This document shows, piece by piece, positions 1-7,479 of a DNA stretch of 64,000 nt. Each line of letters starts with the position of its first letter. The stretch's first letter is position 1. The notes beneath the pieces were generated by a model. The model saw nothing but the letters and a program-made list of their open reading frames with translations, was not told where the DNA came from and did not search any database. Source of the stretch: Amycolatopsis nigrescens CSC17Ta-90 (GTDB taxonomy: Bacteria > Actinomycetota > Actinomycetes > Mycobacteriales > Pseudonocardiaceae); contig NZ_ARVW01000001.1 in the NCBI RefSeq assembly GCF_000384315.1, positions 3,782,157 through 3,846,156 on the forward strand. Reading direction: 5' to 3'. The translations under genes were made by a program, and so were the position numbers.

Positions 1-681
1 CACCACGTTGTAGAGGGTTTGCGGGGTGGAGGCACCGGTGAACGGACCTTGGCCGGTGGACGCCATCACCAGCAGCGCGCCGAGCGAGAACATATCGCTG
101 GCAGGCGTGATCGGGCGGCTCTCCGCCTGCTCGGGGGACATGAAACCGGGCGAGCCGATGATCGAGCCGGTGTGTGTTAGTTCGGTGTCGCCCTCGACAG
201 CTCGCGCGATGCCGAAGTCGATCACGCGCGGACCATCATCGGTGAGCAGCACGTTGCTCGGCTTGAGATCGCGATGGATCAGTCCGACCCGGTGGATCTC
301 GGTCAACGCGGAGGCCAGCCCGGCGGCGAGGTACCGCACCGAGTGCGGCGGCAGCGGTCCGGCCGCATCGATGGCCTGCCGCAGCGACGGTCCGGATACG
401 AATACCGACGCCAGCCACGGGGTCGCCGCGTCGGGGTCGGCGTCCATCACGGCCGCGGTGTAGGCGCCGGACACCATGCGCGAGGTCTCCACCTCGCGGC
501 GGAACCGGGAGCGGAAGCCTTCATCGTGCGCGAAGCCGGGATGCACCTGCTTGACCGCGACCAGCCGGCCGTCCGGCGACACGCCGAGCAGGACCCGGCC
601 CATCCCGCCCTCACCCAGCGCGGCCAGTAGCCGGTAACGCCCGATCAGTAGCGGTTCGCCCGGATTCAACGGCTTCAGCAC
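1..681 (-). CDS. Serine/threonine protein kinase, Hanks type (C-terminus outside window)
   Basis: The reverse strand encodes the N-terminal 227 residues of a eukaryotic-type Ser/Thr kinase; the rest lies beyond base 1. Visible motifs, in order, are the glycine-rich loop GEGGMGRVLLG, the invariant lysine in VAVKQVHPG, the catalytic loop HRDLKPSNVLL, the DFG motif IDFGIARAV and the SPGFMSPEQ activation segment end. The chosen start is GTG at 679-681, because GGGAGG lies 7-8 nt upstream and the kinase fold begins about 15 residues later. Such kinases phosphorylate proteins on Ser/Thr and often act at the membrane. It is divergent from two genes for type VII secretion-type proteins, so a regulatory role toward that cluster is possible but is inference only. 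Any sensor domain would be in the missing part. Confidence 0.95.
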   Translation of the reverse strand, partial: MLKPLNPGEPLLIGRYRLLAALGEGGMGRVLLGVSPDGRLVAVKQVHPGFAHDEGFRSRFRREVETSRMVSGAYTAAVMDADPDAATPWLASVFVSGPSLRQAIDAAGPLPPHSVRYLAAGLASALTEIHRVGLIHRDLKPSNVLLTDDGPRVIDFGIARAVEGDTELTHTGSIIGSPGFMSPEQAESRPITPASDMFSLGALLVMASTGQGPFTGASTPQTLYNVV

Positions 682-869
682 TGCCCCACCTCCCCGTGCC
701 GATGCTACAAAGCGTGCACACCGTCCCTGGCCGGTGTGCCGCCGAGTGAAGAGTTGGCCGGAATCGCTCCCTGACAGGGGCCGAAGTCTTAGAGTATGCG
801 CGGGAACCGCGGCGGTGACGCACGCGTCTGACCAGGCGGATACGAGCTTCTTGAAGGGGATGACGAGGC

Positions 870-1232
870 GTGCCGGAGTACGATCTGGAATCGATGGAAC
901 TGGTGGAAGGCAAGATCAGGGCCATTCATGACAAGTTCCAGGAGTCCAAGGCCAAGGTCACCGGCGTCACCGGGCAGAACCCCTTCGGCAAGATCCGGCA
1001 TCCTGACGACAACACAGACCCGAACAATCCCGGCACGGAAATGGCGCCGTCTCCTTCTGACGACGCGGCCAAGGCGGTGCAGGGTTTCACCGAGGGAGCC
1101 CAGGGCGAGCTTGAGGCCGGCGCGCAGCTGATGACGGATACCAGCGACTCCTTGCGCGCGGCGATCAAGATGATCCGGGAGCAAGAAGCGGCCGCGAAGG
1201 ACAGCGTCACCATCAAGGGCGAGCCGGCGTGA
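870..1232 (+). CDS. Small helical protein of a type VII secretion gene pair
   Basis: A 120-residue acidic, mostly helical protein without signal peptide or membrane segment. It starts at GTG 870 after AAGGGGATGACGAGGC. The N-terminal half (ESMELVEGKIRAIHDKF) and the C-terminal half (DSLRAAIKMIREQEAAAKD) each look like amphipathic helices joined by a Pro/Asp/Asn-rich loop, a layout common in ESX-associated partner proteins. No WXG motif is visible. It sits 40 nt upstream of a WXG100-like transglycosylase gene on the same strand, and the two are probably co-transcribed. By position it may be the secretion partner or chaperone of that effector; the sequence alone does not prove this. I do not recognise a named family. 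Confidence 0.75.
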   Translation: MPEYDLESMELVEGKIRAIHDKFQESKAKVTGVTGQNPFGKIRHPDDNTDPNNPGTEMAPSPSDDAAKAVQGFTEGAQGELEAGAQLMTDTSDSLRAAIKMIREQEAAAKDSVTIKGEPA

Positions 1233-1272
1233 GCCGCGGCGCGCATTCGGCATCGACAGTCAGGGGGGCCTG

Positions 1273-2382
1273 ATGGCTAGCGTGGAAATCCCGCCCGAAT
1301 GGGGCAAAGTCGTCGAAAAGGCCAATCAGGTCAACGATATCCAGCCGGTTGGCATTCAGGAGATCGTCCAGCAGTACACCGACGCGTCGAAGAACTCGGC
1401 GGACCATGCCAACCACCTCAAGCAGGTCAGTGAGCCGCTCAAGGGCATTTGGAAGGGCACAGACGCCGACGCCTTCTTCGCCCAGGTGACCAAGGTTCTC
1501 GACGCGGGCAAGAACTTCAACGACCGGCTCGACGATGTCGCGAAGAAGTACGCCGAGCTTCAGGAAACGCTTTCGACCATCAAGAACAACATCGTCACCG
1601 AGCGCGAAGGCGCGAACACCGATATCCAGAAGATCGTCGGGGACGCGAACCGGGCGATCACCACCGCGCAGGCCGCCGTGGACGCGCACAACGCAGACAA
1701 CAGCAAGCCCATGCCGAGCCCGACGCCGGAAGAGATCGCGCAAAAGGAACAGGGCCGCGCGGATGCCAGGGCCAAGGCAGCCGGTGACCGCGTCAGCGGT
1801 CTGCTGACGGAGGCGAACAACGCGCTGAAGACGACCAGTGCGGCGGCCCAGAAGGAGATCAGCGGCGGCTACTCCTCGGTCAAGCCCACCGGGGGCGGTG
1901 GCGCGACCCGCCAGGCCAAGAGCAGCGGCGGGCTCTCCAGCGGTGGCGGCGGCGGACCGAGCACCGGTGGCGGCGGCAGCGGGGGGCTCGGCCCCAGCGG
2001 CGGCCCTCCTGGTGCGCCGCCGCCGGGCAATGTGGACCAGTGGATCCGCGAGGCGATCAAGATCCTGCAGGCCAACGGCATCCCGGTGACCGACGCGGAC
2101 ATCCAGAAGATCTGGACGATCATCGAGAAGGAGTCCGGCGGCGACCCCAACGCGATCAACAACTGGGACTCCAACGCGGCGAAGGGCACCCCGTCCAAGG
2201 GCCTGATGCAGTGCATCGACCCGACCTTCAACGCGCACAAGCTGCCCGGCCACGACGACATCTACAACCCGGTGGACAACATCATCGCCGGGGTCCGGTA
2301 CACCTTCGACCGCTACGGCGGCTTCGAAGGCCACCCCGGCCTCAAGGCGATGGCCGGCGGTGGCGGCTACCAGGGCTACTGA
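1273..2382 (+). CDS. WXG100-like protein fused to a lytic transglycosylase (SLT) domain
   Basis: A 369-residue protein. Residues 1-120 form a helical hairpin like WXG100/ESX substrates, with the W-x-G turn in IWKGTDADAFF. Residues 120-200 continue as coiled helix, followed by a low-complexity Gly/Ser/Pro linker (about 205-255). Residues 260-369 are a transglycosylase-like domain with the catalytic-type glutamate in IIEKESGGDPNAIN, the GLMQCIDPTF motif and a closing GYQGY. Such domains cleave peptidoglycan glycan strands. There is no Sec signal peptide, which fits export by a type VII system, either as a wall-remodelling enzyme that helps the apparatus through the wall or as a toxin-like effector. 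The start is ATG 1273, preceded by a G-rich ribosome site. The preceding small gene is probably in the same operon. No immunity gene is obvious downstream. Confidence 0.85.
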   Translation: MASVEIPPEWGKVVEKANQVNDIQPVGIQEIVQQYTDASKNSADHANHLKQVSEPLKGIWKGTDADAFFAQVTKVLDAGKNFNDRLDDVAKKYAELQETLSTIKNNIVTEREGANTDIQKIVGDANRAITTAQAAVDAHNADNSKPMPSPTPEEIAQKEQGRADARAKAAGDRVSGLLTEANNALKTTSAAAQKEISGGYSSVKPTGGGGATRQAKSSGGLSSGGGGGPSTGGGGSGGLGPSGGPPGAPPPGNVDQWIREAIKILQANGIPVTDADIQKIWTIIEKESGGDPNAINNWDSNAAKGTPSKGLMQCIDPTFNAHKLPGHDDIYNPVDNIIAGVRYTFDRYGGFEGHPGLKAMAGGGGYQGY

Positions 2383-2394
2383 CCCGGGATGACC

Positions 2395-2400
2395 TAGCCT
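2395..2400 (+). promoter_or_regulatory. Predicted -10 box, leaderless aminotransferase transcript
   Basis: TAGCCT lies six bases before the ATG at 2407. This TANNNT-N6-start arrangement is the typical actinobacterial leaderless promoter; no Shine-Dalgarno sequence is present. Confidence 0.5.
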
Positions 2401-2406
2401 GGCGGC

Positions 2407-3570
2407 ATGGTGGATACCGGCATGTTTCCTGGCCCCGCCCGCCGCGCCGCGGTCGCGCCGTTCCACGTGATGGACGTGCTCTCCGCGGCGCAGGCCAGGC
2501 AGCGCACGCACGGTGACATGGTGTCGCTGGCGGCCGGGCAGCCGACCGCGGGCGCGCCGGCGCCGGTGCGCGAGGCCGCGGCGAAGGCCCTGCGCGACGG
2601 CAACCTCGGCTACACCGTGCAACTGGGCATCCCGGAGCTGCGGGAGGCCATCGCCGGGCACTACCTGCACCGCTACGGCCTCGAGGTCAGCCCGGCGGAC
2701 GTGATCGTGACCACCGGGTCCTCCGGCGGGTTCCTGCTCTCCTTCCTCTCCGCCTTCGACGCCGGGGAGCGGGTCGCGATGGCAAGGCCCGGCTACCCGG
2801 CCTACCGCAACCTGCTCACCGCGCTCGGCTGCGAGGTGGTCGAGTTCGCCACCGACGAGCGCACTCGGTTCCAGCCCACCACCGAACTGCTCGACACCCT
2901 CGGCGAGATCAACGGCCTGGTGGTGGCCAGTCCCTCCAACCCGACCGGCACCGTGCTGCCGCCCGGTGAGTTGGCCGCGATCGCCGGCTGGTGCTCTGCC
3001 CGCGGGGTGCAGCTGATCAGCGACGAGATCTACCACGGCATTTCCTACGAGGCCGAACTCGGCTGCGCGTGGCAGAGCTCCGCCGAGTCGCTGGTGCTCG
3101 GCTCCTTCTCCAAGTACTTCGCGATGACCGGCTGGCGGCTCGGCTGGATGCTGGTGCCGCCGCGCCTGCACCGCGCGGTGGACGTGCTGACCGGCAACTT
3201 CAACATCTGCGCGCCCGCGCTGGCCCAGCAGGCGGCGGTGGCCGCGTTCACCGCCGAGTCCTACGCCGAGCTGGACGGGCACGTCGCGCACTATCGCGCC
3301 AACCGGGACCTGCTGCTGACCGGCCTCGGCGAACTCGGCCTGGACCGGGTGGCCCCGGTGGACGGCGCCTTCTACGCGTACCTGGACGTGTCCGCGCGCA
3401 CGTCGGACAGTCTCAGCTGGTGCCAGCGGCTGCTCGCGGACACCGGGCTCGCCATCACTCCCGGTATCGACTTCGATCCGGTGGAGGGCGGCGGCTACGT
3501 CCGGTTCTCCTTCGCCGGGGAGCGGTCCGACATCGTGGAGGCCCTGCGCCGGCTGGGTGACTGGCTGTAG
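2407..3570 (+). CDS. PLP-dependent aminotransferase, class I/II (fold type I)
   Basis: A 387-residue cytoplasmic aminotransferase of normal family length. Fold-type-I motifs are present: SNPTGTVLPPGEL (substrate/PLP ring contact), SDEIYHGISYE (Asp to the pyridine nitrogen, Tyr to O3'), SFSKYFAMTGWRLGW (Schiff-base lysine in SKYF) and the C-terminal arginine region GGYVRFSFAG. It belongs to the aspartate/alanine/valine-type aminotransferases; the amino donor and keto-acid acceptor cannot be read from sequence. It is transcribed alone, apparently leaderless (TAGCCT six bases before ATG). The following membrane-protein gene has its own ribosome site more than 100 nt downstream. Confidence 0.92.
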   Translation: MVDTGMFPGPARRAAVAPFHVMDVLSAAQARQRTHGDMVSLAAGQPTAGAPAPVREAAAKALRDGNLGYTVQLGIPELREAIAGHYLHRYGLEVSPADVIVTTGSSGGFLLSFLSAFDAGERVAMARPGYPAYRNLLTALGCEVVEFATDERTRFQPTTELLDTLGEINGLVVASPSNPTGTVLPPGELAAIAGWCSARGVQLISDEIYHGISYEAELGCAWQSSAESLVLGSFSKYFAMTGWRLGWMLVPPRLHRAVDVLTGNFNICAPALAQQAAVAAFTAESYAELDGHVAHYRANRDLLLTGLGELGLDRVAPVDGAFYAYLDVSARTSDSLSWCQRLLADTGLAITPGIDFDPVEGGGYVRFSFAGERSDIVEALRRLGDWL

Positions 3571-3684
3571 GGGGAACCCGGAGATCTCCCTGATCGTTGG
3601 CCAGGAAGCGAGCTTTTACCTGCCGGACATGGGAACGTGGGCGGTAACGGGCCAGGTGGCTCGGGAGGCAACCGGAGGAAAGTC

Positions 3685-3855
3685 ATGTTGTGGAAGATCG
3701 TCGGCACGCTGATCGTCGTCTGGCTCGCGTTCACCGTGCTGGGCTTCTTGGTCAAGGGTCTGTTCTGGCTCGCGATCATCGGTGGGGCGCTGTTCCTCGG
3801 CACCGCCGCCTACGGTGCGATCAAGGGCAAGGACCAGAAGAAGCTGCGCTCCTGA
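3685..3855 (+). CDS. Small two-helix membrane protein, function unknown
   Basis: A 56-residue protein. ATG 3685 is chosen over an upstream in-frame GTG at 3637 because GGAGGAAAGTC immediately precedes it. Two hydrophobic segments (about residues 5-22 and 26-44) are followed by a basic tail ending KDQKKLRS, so both termini probably face the cytoplasm or the tail does. No catalytic residues are visible. Short proteins of this kind are common orphan membrane proteins in actinomycetes. It is convergent with the HAD hydrolase gene; the two stop codons are only about 1 nt apart. Confidence 0.7.
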   Translation: MLWKIVGTLIVVWLAFTVLGFLVKGLFWLAIIGGALFLGTAAYGAIKGKDQKKLRS

Positions 3856-3856
3856 C

Positions 3857-4435
3857 CTAACCGAGCGCGGCTTCGGCCGTGCTCACCCCGAGCCAACGGT
3901 GCGCGCGCAGCCCTGCTGCCCGCGCACCGTCTATGTTGGACTGCCGGTCGTCGAAGAACAGGCAGTCCGCCGGCTCGGCGCCGAGCCTGGACACCAGCGT
4001 CCGGAAGATTTCCGGGTCCGGCTTGGCGATGCCGACGTCGCCGGAGAACAACCGGACGCGGAAGTGCCCGGCCCAGTCCTGGCGTTCGGCGAACCTGGCG
4101 AACGAGGATGGTGCGTTGGACAGCAGGGCGAGCGACGCGCCCGCTTCCGCCAGTGCGGCCAGCAGTTCCACCGACTCGGGCGAGGTGTGCGACCAGCCCT
4201 CGACGTCCAGTGCGGTGAGAGTGTCCGAAGTGGACTGATCGACGGCGAGGCCGAGGTCGTCGCCGACCGCCCGCCAGTACTCCAGATCGGTGCAGCCGCG
4301 GTCGTAGCGATCGCGGTGCGCCCAGTACCGCGGCTCGAAGGCGGCCTGCTGCACGCCCAGCGCGGCCGCCATCGACGGCAACGCGGTGGTGCGGGTGCTG
4401 ATCACTTCGCCGTAGTCGAAGACGATCCAGTTCAT
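3857..4435 (-). CDS. HAD-superfamily hydrolase (phosphatase-like)
   Basis: A 192-residue protein with haloacid-dehalogenase motifs: nucleophile Asp in IVFDYGEVIS near the N-terminus, motif II Ser/Thr region LALLSNAPSS, motif III lysine in GIAKPDPEIF and motif IV acidic pair in CLFFDDRQSN. The position two after the nucleophile is Gly rather than Asp, as in the YihX-like and epoxide-hydrolase N-terminal-like branches, so the acid/base step may differ from classic phosphatases. The start is ATG 4435, which overlaps the stop of the threonine aldolase gene as ATGA, indicating translational coupling. An in-frame extension upstream to 4627 lies inside the aldolase and was discarded. The substrate is unknown. 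Confidence 0.88.
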   Translation of the reverse strand: MNWIVFDYGEVISTRTTALPSMAAALGVQQAAFEPRYWAHRDRYDRGCTDLEYWRAVGDDLGLAVDQSTSDTLTALDVEGWSHTSPESVELLAALAEAGASLALLSNAPSSFARFAERQDWAGHFRVRLFSGDVGIAKPDPEIFRTLVSRLGAEPADCLFFDDRQSNIDGARAAGLRAHRWLGVSTAEAALG

Positions 4436-5463
4436 GCCGCGTCGCCCTTGATCCGGCGAAGCGCTTCGTCGACGTCGGCCGTGCTCAGGTCGCGGTGCAG
4501 CACGAACCGCACCTTGCCGGCCATCGGCAGCGCGAGCACGCCGGCCGCGGCCAGCGCGTCCAGTGTGATCGGGATGTCGGCCACCCCGGCGAGCACGATG
4601 TTGGTCTGCGGCGTGCTCACCTCCCAACCCAGCTCGGCCAGCCCGGACGCCAGGCGCCGTGCGTTCTCGTGGTCCTCGGCCAGGTCGCCGACCCGGTCCA
4701 TGGCGAGCAGGCAGGCCGCGGCCAGCACGCCGCCCTGGCGGATCCCGCCGCCGAGCGCCTGCCGCATCCGCCGCGCCTGCTCGACGAACTCGGTGCTGCC
4801 GGCCACCACCGAGCCGACGGGCGCGCCGAGGCCCTTGCTGAAACAGGCGGAAACCGTATCCACGCCCACGGTCAGCGCGGCCGGCGGCAGCCCGAGCGAG
4901 ACCGCGGCGTTCCAGATCCTGGCGCCGTCGAGGTGCACCTTGAGCCCGGCCTGCCGCGCGGTGGCGAGCAGCTGCGCGTGCTCGTGCGGCGGGGTGACCG
5001 CGCCGCCCGCCGCGTTGTGCGTGTTCTCCAGGCAGAGCAGCGTGGTGCGCAGCGCGTAGTACGGATTCCCGCGCGAGCCGACCGCGTTGGTCAGCGCGCT
5101 CACGCTCGGCCGGCCGGGCCCGGCGTCGTGCTCCAGCGGGTCGGGCATGCCACCGGCCAGCCAGGCCGGTGAGCCGAGCTCGTTCATCAGCACGTGCGCC
5201 CCGCGCGGGACGAGAAAGCGGTCACCGCGTTCCAGCTGCACGCTCAGCGCGAGAATGTTCGCCATCGTCCCGCTCGGTACCCACAGCGCGGCCTGCATGC
5301 CCAGGGTCGAAGCGGCTCGTTCCTCCAGAGCTCTCATCGTCGGATCGGTGTCGATCACGTTGTCGCCCACCTCGGCGGACGCCATGGCCTGGCGCATCGC
5401 ATCATCGGGTCGGGTGACGGTGTCGGAGCGGAAATCGAGGTCACGGCGCGCTTCGAAGGTCAC
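4432..5463 (-). CDS. ltaE: Low-specificity threonine aldolase / beta-eliminating lyase family
   Basis: A 343-residue PLP enzyme of the threonine-aldolase family, which cleaves L-threonine (and allo-threonine) to glycine and acetaldehyde. Markers are the N-terminal RSDTVTRP motif, the GDN segment, VPSGTMANILAL, the ENTHNAAGG loop, the HLDGARIWNA motif with PLP-binding Asp, and the Schiff-base lysine in ACFSKGLGAPVGS. The start is GTG 5463, only 11 residues before the conserved motif; no strong ribosome site is visible. The downstream HAD gene overlaps by 4 nt, so the two form an operon. The gene is divergent from an ECF sigma factor. Substrate stereospecificity cannot be read from the sequence. 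Confidence 0.9.
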   Translation of the reverse strand: MTFEARRDLDFRSDTVTRPDDAMRQAMASAEVGDNVIDTDPTMRALEERAASTLGMQAALWVPSGTMANILALSVQLERGDRFLVPRGAHVLMNELGSPAWLAGGMPDPLEHDAGPGRPSVSALTNAVGSRGNPYYALRTTLLCLENTHNAAGGAVTPPHEHAQLLATARQAGLKVHLDGARIWNAAVSLGLPPAALTVGVDTVSACFSKGLGAPVGSVVAGSTEFVEQARRMRQALGGGIRQGGVLAAACLLAMDRVGDLAEDHENARRLASGLAELGWEVSTPQTNIVLAGVADIPITLDALAAAGVLALPMAGKVRFVLHRDLSTADVDEALRRIKGDAA

Positions 5464-5596
5464 AGTTAGATCACATCACATTGATCGTTGCGCTTTCAAC
5501 CCGGTGCGTTCTGGCTCGTTTCCAGCGGGCGTGCAACCGTGTACGCCTTCCCTTCCGTCTACCACCCGAACGCACAGAGAGCGGAGAGCCAGCCGC

Positions 5597-6103
5597 GTGG
5601 ACGAGCGCGACGAGCAGGAGTTCGCGGAGTACTTCGCCGCCAAGCGGGACTCCGTGCGCAGGACCGCGTACATGCTCTGCGGAGACTGGCACCGTGCGGA
5701 CGACCTGGCGCAGATCGCGTTCGTCGCACTGCACCGGCGGTGGCGGAAGATCCGCGACCGTTCGGCGACGGACGCCTACCTGCGCAAAACGCTCGTGCGG
5801 GCCTCGATCGACGAGTCACGACGGCCGTGGCGGAGGGAACGGCAGGTGGAACAACTCCCCGAAGCGGAGAGCGGCGGGCGGCTGGACGAACAGGTCGCCA
5901 CCCGCCAGGACCTGCTGGTCGGGCTGCGCGAGGTGCCGCCGAAACAACGCGCGGTGCTGGTGCTGCGGTACTTCGAGGGGCTCGACGTCGCCGGGGTGGC
6001 CAAGGCACTCGGGTGCAGCGAAGGAAATGTGAAGAGCCAGACCGCCAGGGGACTGGCGAACCTGCGTGGCGTGCTGGGCGAGGAGGTGGAGACGCATGGA
6101 TGA
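5597..6103 (+). CDS. ECF RNA polymerase sigma factor, SigE (sigma-70 family, actinobacterial)
   Basis: A 168-residue ECF sigma factor. Region 2 contains EYFAAKRDSVRRTAYMLCGD, then DDLAQIAFVALHRRW (core binding and -10 recognition). Region 4 has the helix-turn-helix with VAGVAKALGCSEGNVKSQT for -35 recognition. The GTG at 5597 is chosen because homologous N-termini begin just before region 2; the longer reading frame overlaps the divergent aldolase. Its stop overlaps the next gene by 8 nt, so the downstream membrane protein is probably its co-expressed partner. The region is 133 nt from the divergent aldolase start, so promoters of both genes lie between 5464 and 5596. The inducing signal is unknown. 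Confidence 0.92.
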   Translation: MDERDEQEFAEYFAAKRDSVRRTAYMLCGDWHRADDLAQIAFVALHRRWRKIRDRSATDAYLRKTLVRASIDESRRPWRRERQVEQLPEAESGGRLDEQVATRQDLLVGLREVPPKQRAVLVLRYFEGLDVAGVAKALGCSEGNVKSQTARGLANLRGVLGEEVETHG

Positions 6104-6815
6104 GCGCGAACTCGAGACTTTGTTCCGGGACGCACCCGGCGAGCCGCCGCCGTCCGCCTTCACCATGGACGACATCTCGAAGGCCTCCGCGCGTGCGAAG
6201 CTCCGGAGGCGAAACGCGCTGGTCGCGGGCCTGAGCTGTCTCATCGTGCTGGCCGGCGGGGCCGGGGTGGTGCTGAACCTGGGCAGCGGCGTCGGCGAAC
6301 GAAGCGCCGCGAATGCGCCGGGCCAGGTGATGAGTAACACTGAATCCGGACCCGGCGAGCAACCACCGCCGGGGCCCGCACGTCCCCTCACTACGGACTT
6401 CCCTACTCCGTCGCCCAAGCAGGGGGGCGACGGGACCGGGGAGAACGGCCCTCGGGCCGAAAGCACCTACGGGTGCGACAAGGTCGACCGGGAGCTCGCC
6501 ACCGCCCTCGCTGGCGAGCTCCCGGTCACCGTGTTGACCGAGGCGGCGCCGGGCCGGATCTGCACCGAGACCTCCCGCTCGGCCTCGTTCGGGGTGCAGG
6601 TCCCCGGGCATCAGGGCCTGATTTCGGCCACCGTGCTGCCGCCGGGCGTGCGCATCAAGTACGCGGCGCAACCACCGGGTTCGGAGCTGCAGGAGCGCGC
6701 CACCCAGCACAATGCCACCCTGGTGCTGCTCAGCGTGCCCAGCCCCGGCGACACCGTGGCGCCGTTCCGCGATGATCTCTCCCGGATCGCGGACGGACTG
6801 GCCGCGCGGTTCTGA
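6096..6815 (+). CDS. Single-pass membrane protein coupled to the ECF sigma factor
   Basis: A 239-residue protein beginning at ATG 6096, inside the last codons of the sigma factor gene (8-nt overlap). The N-terminal ~45 residues are cytoplasmic and contain acidic and basic patches. One membrane helix (about residues 46-66, LSCLIVLAGGAGVVLNLG) is followed by a Pro/Gly-rich extracytoplasmic linker and a folded C-terminal domain containing two cysteines (STYGCDKVD and GRICTETS) that could form a disulfide. The layout fits a membrane-bound anti-sigma or regulatory partner, but no zinc-type HxxxCxxC anti-sigma motif is visible, so this is inference from gene order. I do not recognise the outer domain. 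Confidence 0.75.
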   Translation: MDERELETLFRDAPGEPPPSAFTMDDISKASARAKLRRRNALVAGLSCLIVLAGGAGVVLNLGSGVGERSAANAPGQVMSNTESGPGEQPPPGPARPLTTDFPTPSPKQGGDGTGENGPRAESTYGCDKVDRELATALAGELPVTVLTEAAPGRICTETSRSASFGVQVPGHQGLISATVLPPGVRIKYAAQPPGSELQERATQHNATLVLLSVPSPGDTVAPFRDDLSRIADGLAARF

Positions 6816-6842
6816 TCCGGGCGACTGGCAAGATGGGCATCC

Positions 6843-7439
6843 ATGACCTCAGGAGCCAGCACGCCGAAAGGTGAGCGCCGCCGCGCGGCGCTTGTCGAGG
6901 CGGCCGCCGAGCTGCTGGTCGAGGGCGGTTTCGACGCGATCCGGCACCGGGCCGTCGCCGAACGTGCCCAGCTGCCGCTGGCTTCCACCACGTACTACTT
7001 CGACTCGCTGGAAGATCTGGTCACGGCCGCCGTCGAGCACCACTCGCGGGCCGAGCTGGCCGAGGGCCGGCACTGCCTGGAGGAGCTGACCACCCGCGAC
7101 CGCGGCGTGGACGCGCTGGTCGATCTGGCGCTCGAGCTGTTGCTTGGCTACGACCGCAAGGACCGCGAAGCGGACGCCGAGGCGGTGCTGCTGCGCTACG
7201 AGCGGCTGGTGGCCACCGGGCGGCGGCAGTACCTGCGGCCGCTGATGCGCACCCTGGCCGTCGAGCTGAACGCGCTGCTCGCCGAGATCTTCGCCCGCTC
7301 GGGCAAGCCGGTGGACGCGGCCGAGCTGAAAAGGCTGGTGGCGCTGGTGGACGGGGCCGTGGTCAGCGCGCTGGTCGAGGTCGACCCGGAGCCGCGGGCC
7401 GCGGCCGCGCGGATGCTGCACGAAGCGCTCAGCGAGTAG
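6843..7439 (+). CDS. TetR-family transcriptional regulator
   Basis: A 198-residue regulator. The N-terminal TetR DNA-binding domain is clear: RRAALVEAAAELLVEGGFDAI, then the recognition helix in STTYYFDSLEDLV. The C-terminal part is helical and would bind an unknown ligand. The ATG at 6843 follows the upstream membrane-protein gene by 27 nt. It lies immediately upstream of purB in the same direction with a 40-nt gap; purB has its own -10 box, so co-regulation is not required. No palindromic operator is evident in the short flanks. TetR proteins usually repress, and the target here may be itself or a neighbour. Confidence 0.9.
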   Translation: MTSGASTPKGERRRAALVEAAAELLVEGGFDAIRHRAVAERAQLPLASTTYYFDSLEDLVTAAVEHHSRAELAEGRHCLEELTTRDRGVDALVDLALELLLGYDRKDREADAEAVLLRYERLVATGRRQYLRPLMRTLAVELNALLAEIFARSGKPVDAAELKRLVALVDGAVVSALVEVDPEPRAAAARMLHEALSE

Positions 7440-7467
7440 CGCCACCGGCCCGGTCCCGGTCGCGGGT

Positions 7468-7473
7468 TAATCT
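7468..7473 (+). promoter_or_regulatory. Predicted -10 box, leaderless purB transcript
   Basis: TAATCT ends six bases before the GTG start of purB at 7480. No Shine-Dalgarno sequence is seen between them. Confidence 0.55.
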
Positions 7474-7479
7474 GGCGCG

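Noticed and set aside
1213..3291. 692-codon minus-strand frame opposite the transglycosylase and aminotransferase genes
   Set aside because: Typical GC-rich antisense frame, rich in Arg, Gly and His, with no motifs, and antisense to clear genes.
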